A DNA stretch of 37,507 nucleotides from Nitrososphaeraceae archaeon (GCA_025930495.1 JAICOU010000009.1:1-37507); one strand, 5' to 3'; shown: positions 1 through 8,669, counted from the stretch's first letter. The notes: generated by a model from the sequence alone, not told the origin. Numbers and translations: made by a program.

Positions 1-500
1 GATCTTGAGAAGTTCCAGAGGTTTGTACAGTCCAAGTCGTACCGGCATTAGTTGTCTTTAAAATGGTACCACCAATACCTACAGCGATTGCATTATTTGC
101 ATCAATAAAATCAACAGAATATAGATCTTGAGAAGTTCCAGAGGTTTGTACAGTCCAAGTCGTACCGGCATTAGTTGTCTTTAAAATGGTACCAAAATCG
201 CCTACAGCAATTGCATTATTTGCATCAATAAAATCAACAGAGCGTAAAGATAGAAAAGGTGCACCAGGTTGTGCAGTCCAAGTCGTACCGGCATTAGTTG
301 TCTTTAGAATTGTACCACCACTACCTACAATCCAACCGTTGTTTGCATCAATAAAATCAACAGAAAATAAAATTTGAGGAGATGGAGAGGTTTGTACAGT
401 CCAAGTCGTACCGGCATTAGTTGTCTTTAAAATGGTACCACCACCGCCCACAGTAATGACGTTGTTTGCATCAATAAAATCAACAGAATATAGAGTGTGA
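1..500 (-). repeat. Tandem 123-bp (41-aa) coding repeats
   Basis: Block 'gatcttgagaagttccagaggtttgtacagtccaagtcgtaccggcattagttgtctttaaaatggtacca' starts at 1 and 124; related copies follow at about 123-bp spacing through ~500. Confidence 0.9.
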
Positions 501-622
501 GGAGTTCCAGATGTTTGTGCAGTCCACACATTTGCAGCATATGCATTTGTCGAACCTACAACTGAAATTCCAATAACAAAAACCACAATCATAACCATTA
601 CTATAATATTTTTCATGTTCAT
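1..622 (-). CDS. Secreted YCF48/BNR-like tandem repeat protein, C-terminus cut by window edge
   Basis: Open reading frame on minus strand from ATG at 622 (MNMKNIIVMVMIVVFVIGISVVGSTNAYAANVWTAQTSGTPHTLYSVDFIDANNVITVGGGGTILKTTNAGTTWTVQTS...). Signal peptide followed by ~41-aa repeats SVDFIDANNAIAVGxxGTILKTTNAGTTWTVQTSGTSQDLY. Not in the ORF track because it has no stop inside the window. Confidence 0.85.
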   Translation of the reverse strand, partial: MNMKNIIVMVMIVVFVIGISVVGSTNAYAANVWTAQTSGTPHTLYSVDFIDANNVITVGGGGTILKTTNAGTTWTVQTSPSPQILFSVDFIDANNGWIVGSGGTILKTTNAGTTWTAQPGAPFLSLRSVDFIDANNAIAVGDFGTILKTTNAGTTWTVQTSGTSQDLYSVDFIDANNAIAVGIGGTILKTTNAGTTWTVQTSGTSQD

Positions 623-665
623 TTTTCATCTCCAACATAAATAAAAAATAAAATCGAGTTTACTG

Positions 666-1154
666 TTAACATGTAACAGTAAAGTCCATTGTCTGTGTTG
701 CTGAACCAGTAAATGAAGGATTTAATAGAATTGCTTCAAGTTGCCAGAATGTCTGTAACAGTGCTGCTGGAATAAAATTACTCGTAACTAACTGATCAAA
801 TGTCTGCAATGGTGCCTTTTGGAAGTATGTTCCAGATGTTACATTATAGTGAGTCCTAGTTACATTCATAACTGTATTTGAGAATGTATCTTCCCAGTTT
901 GAACCGCTCACATCAAGTGTAGCTGTAACGGTTCCAGAGTTTGTCATGTTTAGTACTACTTCGGTACTGACTGTGTTTGGAATTAGTGAACCATAGTTTA
1001 CTAGATTACTGTTAGGAAATGATATTCCACAAGTACCTAGAATTGTTGCTTGCCCTGTTGCTTGCTGTGCAGATACTTGAGATACCATAGAAGGTACCAA
1101 AAATATCGTTGGAAGTAAAACAGTGATCGCAATAAATTTGCCTAGATTTTTCAT
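666..1154 (-). CDS. Secreted protein consisting of a signal peptide plus one module shared with the C-terminus of the neighbouring subtilase
   Basis: 162 aa; N-terminal hydrophobic signal; ATILGTCGISFPNSNLVNYGSL...NWEDTFSNTVMNVTRTHYNVTSG...LLQTFWQLEAILLNPSFTGSATQTMDFTVTC ends in Cys. Confidence 0.8.
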   Translation of the reverse strand: MKNLGKFIAITVLLPTIFLVPSMVSQVSAQQATGQATILGTCGISFPNSNLVNYGSLIPNTVSTEVVLNMTNSGTVTATLDVSGSNWEDTFSNTVMNVTRTHYNVTSGTYFQKAPLQTFDQLVTSNFIPAALLQTFWQLEAILLNPSFTGSATQTMDFTVTC

Positions 1155-1229
1155 TGCATTTTAGATTCTAATCAAATATTTAAAGGGATAATATGGGTTC
1201 ATATTTGAATAATTAATTTTCAATATTAA

Positions 1230-1871
1230 TTAATCCTCTTTGTCTTGTTTATTATCATCTTTTTCTTTTTTATCATCATTTTTTGGAGGTTTACCTTCAC
1301 AGTTTACTAATTGATTATTTCCAGATCCACCTTTACAGTCATCAAAATCTTCCCCCCCATCAAGAGAATCATTACCTGAACCTCCTTCAAGAATGTCATT
1401 TCCTGAATTTCCAAATAAATTATCATTTCCTGAATTTCCACTCACTCTATCTTCACCATCTCCAGCATTAATGATATCATTACCTTTTGCGCCATGAAGT
1501 CTATCTTTTCCATTATTTCCAAAAATTATATCGTCGCCATTTCCACCTAGTATTCTATCATTACCCTCTCCACCAATAAGACAGTCATCTCCATCTTTTC
1601 CTTGTATTCTATCATTTCCACCCAATCCTAAAATCACATCAATTCCATTTGTTCCTTTTATCTTATCATTACCTTCAGTACCAATTATGATGTTAGCGTC
1701 TAGTTCTTTCCATTCTTCGAGTGTTTTACCACAAAAATTTTCAGCGACAATTGTTACCTTGCCTACTGCTAAATTATCTTCAGCTGATACATTGTTTACA
1801 AATGAAAATATCGTAACAGTCGATATTAAAACAATAACGATTGGGAAATATTTTTTCAATAATAGTTTCAC
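1230..1871 (-). CDS. Secreted RTX/hemolysin-type calcium-binding repeat protein
   Basis: Signal peptide; repeats GTEGNDKIKGTNGIDVILGLGGNDRIQGKDGDDCLIGGEGNDRILGGNGDDIIFG (GGxGxDxUx nonapeptides); K/D-rich C-terminal tail. Confidence 0.85.
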   Translation of the reverse strand: MKLLLKKYFPIVIVLISTVTIFSFVNNVSAEDNLAVGKVTIVAENFCGKTLEEWKELDANIIIGTEGNDKIKGTNGIDVILGLGGNDRIQGKDGDDCLIGGEGNDRILGGNGDDIIFGNNGKDRLHGAKGNDIINAGDGEDRVSGNSGNDNLFGNSGNDILEGGSGNDSLDGGEDFDDCKGGSGNNQLVNCEGKPPKNDDKKEKDDNKQDKED

Positions 1872-1918
1872 ATCTTGATCCTCATAATATCATCTTATTA
1901 GTATTGTTGAGGAATTAT

Positions 1919-4225
1919 TCAACAACTTACCGTAAAGTCCATTGTCTGTGTTATATCTCCACTAAATGCCTGATTCAGAATTGCCTCAATCTGCCAAAAT
2001 GTTTGCAACCACACTGATGGTAAAAACGAGTTGGTAACTATCTTATCAAATGATTCTAGAGAAATATTTGAGGAATACAGCAAGCCTGATGTTACATTAT
2101 AGTGAGTCCTATTTACATTCATAATTGTATTTGAGGGTGTATCTTCCCAGTTTGTTCCACGAACCTCAAGTAGTGCCGTAGTGCTTCCAGTGTTTGTCAT
2201 GTTTAGAGTAATTTCTGAACTTAGTTGGTCTGGGGATAATGAGCCATAATTAACCACATTGCCATTTGGAAATAACATTCCACATGTGCCTAAAATTGTG
2301 GTTTGGCCTATAGCTTGAAAAGTGTATTGGCTTGGTGGAGGTGCCGTACCTTCAATTACTCTAATCCATCTGTGTAGATAATTTCTGTCATTTGAAGGAC
2401 TAGAAGAAAAATCATTTAGAAATGATATCTCAATTGTGTGGGTACCGGAGCTAAGGTTTGTGGAAAATGCAGTCTTTTCTGTGTATTCATTGTTGTCATC
2501 TGAAAACGAAATTATTTGTGTTGATACACCATCCAACACAACTTGAACATCAACTGGACCTGGTGTGTCGTTTTCCCCATAAATTAGAATGTCATATAGT
2601 CCTGTACTTGGGACATTGATTTCATAATATGCAAATTGACCACTAGTTCCAAAAACAAGAATTGGGTTTGGAAGATGCCCAAATGTGTTTGACACAAAAT
2701 TCGATGCTTCGACTTTATGTACAGTGGAGCCAAAAGAATGTGGAGTGTAACATTTGATAGTTGTTGGAAGGCCTTCAGTTGAACCAATCAATGCAGCCAA
2801 ATAATAGCAATATTGAGAACCATTAGTCAGTGGAATGTCTTTGTATGATGAAGAACCAGATCCAGAAATTGTAGTGATTGGTATAAATCCACTAGGGTTA
2901 CCTCGATAAATCTTGTAGCCAGTTATCCTACTGTCACTAATACCTCCAAGTTCAGGGGTTGTCCAAGTAATTGTTATTTCACCATCACCAAGTGCAATCC
3001 CGTATTCTTCAGGTGGACCTGCAGTTACTGATAAGATATCTTGATAAGCATCATATGATTGAATTCTTCCAAATCCGTAAATTGTATCAAAGCCTACAGT
3101 GCCAAGATCAAGTGCAGTATTTTTTATCGAAGTTGAAATTTGAGATGATGTAAGTGATGGATTTGTATCTAAAAGCAATGCAGCAAGTCCTGCAACATGT
3201 GGGGTTGCCATAGATGTTCCACTAAAGGCAACAAATCCACCTCCCTTTATTGGCGCATTGAGTGAGGTTATTGCAACACCTGGCGCAACAACATCGAGTT
3301 GCGGACCTTCATTTGAAAAAGGTGTTCTAGCATCATCGGTATATACTGCACCAACTGCAATTACTTTTGAAGCACATGCAGGAGAAGATACTGCATTAAT
3401 GAAACCATCATTGCCAGTAGCTACTGCAACTACAACTCCTGCATCAACAGCATTGTTTACTGCAATTGCGACTGGCTCTGAATCACACGTGCCAGTAAAA
3501 AGACCACCCCCCAAACTTAGATTTATCACATCAGCCCCATTTGTAACACACCAATCAATTCCTGCAATTACATTAGACCAGGAACCACTACCGGTGTTAC
3601 CCAGAACTTTCGCTGCCATCAATGACGCATCGGGTGCAACTCCCTTGTAAAAAGAATCTCTTGATGCAATGATTCCTGCAACATGAGTTCCATGACCTTG
3701 ATCATCTGTTGCATCATTGTCACCATTAACAAAATCGTATTGAACTGTTAGGGGATTTAATGATGGGTGTGTGTCATCAATACCCGTATCTACAACACAC
3801 ACCTTAACTCCAGAGCCCGTAATACCTGAAGATTGTACAGTGTTTGCTCCAATATGCGGCACGCTGTTACTAAGAAATGCATACATTATCTGATCTTCGA
3901 AAACATTTTGAATTTTTTTGTTTGACTTTATTTTTTGTATCTTTACATCATCTGCATAAATTGCTACTGCCTTTAACAGATTATAGGAATACTTTATTGT
4001 ACCTCCTTGGTTTTTTATGTCATCAATATCAGTACTGTTCACATCATCTTGGTAAAGTAGAATGTATATTTTTTCATCTTTTTGTAGAAGGGTTTTTGAT
4101 GACTCGAACTTTTTGTCAAGTGGTTTTTTATCAGAATCACGCACTTGTGCATAGGCATGATTAGTTAACAAAACAAGAATCAAAGATAATACTAAAACAG
4201 TAACTAGCCAACCCAACAAAGTCAA
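1919..4225 (-). CDS. Secreted subtilisin-like serine protease (S8) with fibronectin type III-like region and C-terminal shared module
   Basis: Catalytic motifs VCVVDTGID, GHGTHVAGI, FSGTSMATPHVAGLAAL; FN3-like ITITWTTPELGGISDSRITGYKIYRG; C-terminal ILGTCGMLFPNGNVVNYGSL...TQTMDFTVSC. Confidence 0.93.
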   Translation of the reverse strand: MTLLGWLVTVLVLSLILVLLTNHAYAQVRDSDKKPLDKKFESSKTLLQKDEKIYILLYQDDVNSTDIDDIKNQGGTIKYSYNLLKAVAIYADDVKIQKIKSNKKIQNVFEDQIMYAFLSNSVPHIGANTVQSSGITGSGVKVCVVDTGIDDTHPSLNPLTVQYDFVNGDNDATDDQGHGTHVAGIIASRDSFYKGVAPDASLMAAKVLGNTGSGSWSNVIAGIDWCVTNGADVINLSLGGGLFTGTCDSEPVAIAVNNAVDAGVVVAVATGNDGFINAVSSPACASKVIAVGAVYTDDARTPFSNEGPQLDVVAPGVAITSLNAPIKGGGFVAFSGTSMATPHVAGLAALLLDTNPSLTSSQISTSIKNTALDLGTVGFDTIYGFGRIQSYDAYQDILSVTAGPPEEYGIALGDGEITITWTTPELGGISDSRITGYKIYRGNPSGFIPITTISGSGSSSYKDIPLTNGSQYCYYLAALIGSTEGLPTTIKCYTPHSFGSTVHKVEASNFVSNTFGHLPNPILVFGTSGQFAYYEINVPSTGLYDILIYGENDTPGPVDVQVVLDGVSTQIISFSDDNNEYTEKTAFSTNLSSGTHTIEISFLNDFSSSPSNDRNYLHRWIRVIEGTAPPPSQYTFQAIGQTTILGTCGMLFPNGNVVNYGSLSPDQLSSEITLNMTNTGSTTALLEVRGTNWEDTPSNTIMNVNRTHYNVTSGLLYSSNISLESFDKIVTNSFLPSVWLQTFWQIEAILNQAFSGDITQTMDFTVSC

Positions 4226-4318
4226 AGATAATCCACATTACTTAACTTTTTTGACTCCTAATCAGATAGTGCAAATAGTTACTCAAAAATATTTTAACTG
4301 GTATTATCTAGACTGAAT

Positions 4319-5281
4319 GTGAATAAGTTCATAATTTTAGTAATTCTTGTAACTGTACTCAGTTTTGGGTTTAGTGTTCAATCTTTTGCACTTCAACAAG
4401 TTGCAGGAAAATTAGTTGCAGACGTCAATCCTGGTGAAAGTCAAATTCTTCAATGGGGTCTAATATCAGATAATCCAACAAAAACAATCACAGTCGAATT
4501 AATCGCTCAGGGAGAAGGTTCAGAATTTTTATCATTTTCAGAAAAAGTTGACTTGCAACCAAATCAGGTTAAATTTGTAGAGATTAGTGTCACTATTCCT
4601 TCCGATTATAATCAAAGAAATACATTCAGTCCAACAATGTTGGCAATTGAAAAAGGTGAAGCAGGAGGTCCAACTGTGATCAACATTCAGATGAAAAAAG
4701 TTTTGACAATTAATATTTCAAGTGAACCACCTAAGATCAAAGAAGATGTACCAAAAGAAACTGTAGTAGAACCTGTCAAAGAAGTGGCTACAACACAACA
4801 AGATACAACTTCAGAAATTGCTCAACCATCTTGTGGCAAAGGAACTGTGGAAAAGAATGGTCAATGTGTTCCAGAAGAAAAAGTTGTGGCTCAAGAAAGT
4901 AAATCCCAAAGTGGTGGTTGTCTCATTGCAACTGCAACATATGACTCTGAACTTGCACCACAAGTACAACAATTAAGAGAGTTAAGAGATAATTCCATAT
5001 TACAAACCGCCTCAGGAACATCATTTATGGTTGGTTTTAACGAGTTTTACTATTCATTTAGTCCTACTATTGCAGACTGGGAAAGAGAAAATCCAGTGTT
5101 CAAAGAAGCAGTAAAGATTGCAATTACGCCTTTGATTTCTTCTTTATCAATTCTAAATTATGTCGATATGGATTCAGAAGCCAGTGTACTAGGATATGGA
5201 ATTAGTTTGATTCTATTGAATGTAGGAATATACTTTGTAGCTCCTGCCATGGTTATTGTTGGAATTAGAAAGAAATTCTAA
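4319..5281 (+). CDS. Secreted, membrane-anchored protein with CFI-box-like C-terminal domain
   Basis: GTG start, signal peptide, GGCLIATATYDSELAPQVQQLRELRDN motif, terminal hydrophobic segment followed by IRKKF. Confidence 0.75.
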   Translation: MNKFIILVILVTVLSFGFSVQSFALQQVAGKLVADVNPGESQILQWGLISDNPTKTITVELIAQGEGSEFLSFSEKVDLQPNQVKFVEISVTIPSDYNQRNTFSPTMLAIEKGEAGGPTVINIQMKKVLTINISSEPPKIKEDVPKETVVEPVKEVATTQQDTTSEIAQPSCGKGTVEKNGQCVPEEKVVAQESKSQSGGCLIATATYDSELAPQVQQLRELRDNSILQTASGTSFMVGFNEFYYSFSPTIADWERENPVFKEAVKIAITPLISSLSILNYVDMDSEASVLGYGISLILLNVGIYFVAPAMVIVGIRKKF

Positions 5282-5339
5282 TCTTTTTTGTTAGTAATAA
5301 TCTAAAGAGTTTAATTATTCATTTCATATTTTTCAAAAC

Positions 5340-5411
5340 GGTGCGGTGGCAGAACGGTTATGCGTGAGCCTGCAAAGCTTATACAAAGGGGTTCGACTCC
5401 CTTCCTCACCT
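5340..5411 (+). tRNA. tRNA-Cys (GCA)
   Basis: GGTGCGG-TG-GCAGAACGGTTATGC-G-TGAGC CTGCAAA GCTTA-TACAA-AGGGG TTCGACT CCCTT-CCTCACC-T; GCA anticodon, U73 discriminator; acceptor has one C-U mismatch. Confidence 0.9.
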
Positions 5412-5420
5412 TTCAGCATT

Positions 5421-5843
5421 TTAAGACAATTCAACAATTACTTGTCCTTTCATCCAAGGATGTAATGTACAAAAATAATCATAGATTCCAATATTTTCAA
5501 AAACAAATGTAAATGATTCCTCAGGATCTAAATAGCCACTATCAAAAATTTCACTTGGTTCATCATAATAACCAGAAGTCACACTATGAAATGCCACATC
5601 TTCATTTACCCAAGTAACTGAATTGCCTTGTTTTATTACAATTTTTGATGGAATGTAACAAGAATCAGTTTTTTCACATCCTGGACGTGAAACTTTGGTT
5701 GGCATAATAATATCTCCTTTGAGAACTGTTTTTTGGTCATCAACATCTTGAATAACAGTATTTTGAGTTAAGAACACAATTCCTAATGATATTCCCATGA
5801 TCATTACAATGATTAAGATTATTACTATTCTTTTTTTTCCCAA
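5421..5843 (-). CDS. Membrane-anchored plastocyanin/cupredoxin-like blue copper protein
   Basis: N-terminal TM; copper-site pattern AFHSVTSG...YDYFCTLHPWMKGQVIV (His, Cys, His, Met). Confidence 0.9.
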   Translation of the reverse strand: MGKKRIVIILIIVMIMGISLGIVFLTQNTVIQDVDDQKTVLKGDIIMPTKVSRPGCEKTDSCYIPSKIVIKQGNSVTWVNEDVAFHSVTSGYYDEPSEIFDSGYLDPEESFTFVFENIGIYDYFCTLHPWMKGQVIVELS

Positions 5844-5919
5844 ATTACATCACATATAGAATTGAGTTATTATGTAATTACCAAATTCTCTAAATATATA
5901 ACATATTAGAAAAATCACT

Positions 5920-7671
5920 TTGGCTCAAAACGGTAGTGGATTATTAGAGTACATTCCAGGTTCACATGCTCTATTAACTCAAAAAAATTCAAGTATACCG
6001 TTAGAGGGATTTTCAGAAAATGTTAGAGGAAGCATACAAGAATATGCTGAAAATTCAAAAAGCGAGGTAGAAAAAGGCAATAATTTTCTTCAATGGGTTC
6101 TCACGCGAGTTTTTGAGGCTACAGAAGATGATGCAGCAGATGCAATTGTTGATGGTGCAAATGATCTTGGGATTGATGCATATCTTCCAGTAGATTTTTC
6201 AGATAATACTATTCGTCTATTTCAATCAAAATATGGAACATCTCATTCATTTGAAGCAATTACTAAATTCAAAGAAGATGCAAAGCGTTTGCTTGGAAAA
6301 GACGTAACAAAGATGAGGCCTGAATTAGCACATCTTGTTACAAAAATCAAGGAAAAGAATCTAAAAATGAAATGCTGTTATGTGACAGATCAAAAAGTAG
6401 AGTATCAAGATGATCTAATAGAAATCATAGACATTGAAAAGATCATCCAAAAATTATGGGAGCGAATAAAAAAACCAGCTGCCGGAAAAAGATCATCAAT
6501 AAAATTAGAAAGAATGCTAAGACATGACAATACAATTCTTGGAATTTTAAAATTAAGGGAACTAACTGAATTTGTTAACAAGAATAAAGACTATGTTTTT
6601 GAATCAAATATCAGACAGTGGATGCAATTTAAAACAACGGTAAACAAAGGATTACGAGAAACGCTTCAGAGTAATCCAGGAAAATTTTTCTATTATAATA
6701 ATGGGATTACAATTGTAGTTAGCGATTTTGAAGAATTAGGAGATAATATGATTGAACTCTATGCACCACAAATTGTAAATGGTGCACAAACATCTAATTC
6801 AATCCTTGATCATTCAAAACGAACTAAAAACATGGATGGTTCTATGACAGTAACCATAATCAAAGCAGATGACGAACAAGAACAAAATAACATTACAAAA
6901 TACAGAAATTCACAAAATTCAGTTAGAGGAAAAGATCTTGTTTCATTAATGGATTTTCATAAATCTATTAAATCACAACTAAAAAATTGTGGCTATTTTT
7001 ATGAGATTCAAGCAGGATCGTTTGACACAAAATCAAAATCAAAACAATCAGAATACGAAGGAGATTCTATATACAATGAGTATCTTCCAGATAATCATAA
7101 AAAAGTAATTGTAGCAAAAGATGCCATTCAGGCTCTTGTAGCTGGAATTGAACAAAGACCTACAGAAGCATATAGTTCTCCAGCTCAATTTCTTCCAAGA
7201 GGAAGTAAGTACGATGACATATTCAATGACAATCTAAAAGACGATTACAGAATTTTGCTTTATCCATATCTTGTCAAAGAGTATGCAAAAAAGACATTGA
7301 AATATGGAAAACAAGGTGGACATAAAACAAAAAGATATGCAACCTTGTTTTATGTTGGAGTTTACTTTAGAATTTTACATAAAGAAATCATAGAAACTAA
7401 AGGAGATTTTAAAAATGATGTAAGAAAAATGGAGCCAATATTTCGTAGTTTTAAACTAAATGCTAGAATTTTAAAAATTGCAGATGTCATAGTAACTAAA
7501 TTTTTAGAAGATACTATAGTAGGTGATGAAATAGAGTTAGCAAATACAAAGCATAATTTCTTCTCACAACATGTATGGAATGATGCAATGCTCAGAGTAG
7601 TAGATAAAAAAATAAGACAAGAAGAAGAAGAGATTTCAGCCTTGAAAAAACTTGCAAACAACTTGTTTTAG
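5920..7671 (+). CDS. AIPR-family protein (abortive infection/phage resistance type) with N-terminal nuclease-like region
   Basis: TTG start; FFYYNNGITIVVSDFEE...PQIVNGAQTSNSI is AIPR-like; N-terminal GANDLGIDAYLPVDFSDNTIRLFQSKYG resembles a PD-(D/E)xK/Mrr-type core. Confidence 0.8.
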   Translation: MAQNGSGLLEYIPGSHALLTQKNSSIPLEGFSENVRGSIQEYAENSKSEVEKGNNFLQWVLTRVFEATEDDAADAIVDGANDLGIDAYLPVDFSDNTIRLFQSKYGTSHSFEAITKFKEDAKRLLGKDVTKMRPELAHLVTKIKEKNLKMKCCYVTDQKVEYQDDLIEIIDIEKIIQKLWERIKKPAAGKRSSIKLERMLRHDNTILGILKLRELTEFVNKNKDYVFESNIRQWMQFKTTVNKGLRETLQSNPGKFFYYNNGITIVVSDFEELGDNMIELYAPQIVNGAQTSNSILDHSKRTKNMDGSMTVTIIKADDEQEQNNITKYRNSQNSVRGKDLVSLMDFHKSIKSQLKNCGYFYEIQAGSFDTKSKSKQSEYEGDSIYNEYLPDNHKKVIVAKDAIQALVAGIEQRPTEAYSSPAQFLPRGSKYDDIFNDNLKDDYRILLYPYLVKEYAKKTLKYGKQGGHKTKRYATLFYVGVYFRILHKEIIETKGDFKNDVRKMEPIFRSFKLNARILKIADVIVTKFLEDTIVGDEIELANTKHNFFSQHVWNDAMLRVVDKKIRQEEEEISALKKLANNLF

Positions 7672-7835
7672 ATTTTAAATAGGTAGAAGCCTAACCAAGT
7701 AAAAATTTGCAGGAGGTTTACATTGGTCAGACTGCTACCTAGAATTCCTATAAAGCAGTATTATTTAACATAATTTTTCAAAATGTTCCTCGATCCAGAA
7801 TCTTTTTTATATAGATCAAAGAGAGCAGAATTACT

Positions 7836-8000
7836 TTGGGATCGAAAGAAAAATGCACAATTTGCAGCAATAAAATATCTTTACATTTCAATCCCATGGA
7901 AGAATGGGGAATTAAGGGTCCACTTTGTGGAAAATGTTATTCAAAAAAAATAGATAAACACTATCCAGGAGATCACATTAGAGTAAACAAAGAAGAGTAG
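7836..8000 (+). CDS. 54-aa CxxC...CxxC zinc-ribbon microprotein
   Basis: TTG start: MGSKEKCTICSNKISLHFNPMEEWGIKGPLCGKCYSKKIDKHYPGDHIRVNKEE*. TATA-like 'tttatata' about 25 nt upstream fits leaderless transcription. Below ORF-track size cut-off. Confidence 0.65.
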   Translation: MGSKEKCTICSNKISLHFNPMEEWGIKGPLCGKCYSKKIDKHYPGDHIRVNKEE

Positions 8001-8002
8001 AA

Positions 8003-8584
8003 CTAGTCAGATTTTGAATATTTGTTAACAGAAAGACAATTCCATGCAAGTACATCTTCTTTTACATTTTTTTCTTCAAGAAATGCAATATCAGTGATTG
8101 TTTTTTTTCTTTTTAGTAAAGTAACCTGAAAACTAGAAAATTTTTTGCAATTACATTCTTTGTATAAACATACATCATCGTCACCTTCATCATGATCCTC
8201 TGCTTCATGTCCACAATCACATAATGCACTGTTTTTTACATCCTTGCGTGATTTTTTTGCATAAACACCTAATCGCAGATATGCTTCACCCCCATGTCCT
8301 TTTTTGAATCGCTCGTAATTTTCTGACTTTGGTAAAATCTTAAAAAAAGAGAAATTGGATTCGGGGTGCTGAGAATCAGAACCGATTATGAACCAGTATT
8401 TATCATCGATCTCAACAAATCTGATCTTTATTGACGGATCTAACCACCAATGTATTGTATCATGCCAAATAGTTGAAGCCTCTTTTCTATCAGCAAATAG
8501 AGGCACAACATTCATTCTAAGATCATAGTAACGATATGCTACACCCATAAAATTATCAAACCATGGAATAGAGGGAGATGTCAA
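8003..8584 (-). CDS. Conserved-looking hypothetical protein with Cys/His metal-binding C-terminal segment
   Basis: 193-aa ORF; CDCGHEAEDHDEGDDDVCLYKECNCKKF motif. Confidence 0.65.
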   Translation of the reverse strand: MTSPSIPWFDNFMGVAYRYYDLRMNVVPLFADRKEASTIWHDTIHWWLDPSIKIRFVEIDDKYWFIIGSDSQHPESNFSFFKILPKSENYERFKKGHGGEAYLRLGVYAKKSRKDVKNSALCDCGHEAEDHDEGDDDVCLYKECNCKKFSSFQVTLLKRKKTITDIAFLEEKNVKEDVLAWNCLSVNKYSKSD

Positions 8585-8669
8585 TACAACAAAAATCAGA
8601 TTAGTGCGTATTTATCTGATCTGAATTAGTGGTAATACCCTTATATCTCGGTTTTATACTTACTACCAT

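Noticed and set aside
1-500. CRISPR array
   Set aside because: The repeats are contiguous 123-bp coding units in frame with a protein, not short direct repeats with unique spacers.
3258-3650. Plus-strand ORF of 130 aa antisense to the subtilase
   Set aside because: Lies entirely within a confidently assigned subtilase on the other strand; composition fits an antisense artefact. The same applies to the other antisense ORFs in the track inside glmM, rps11, rtcB, purB, valS, aconitase, pheS and trpS.
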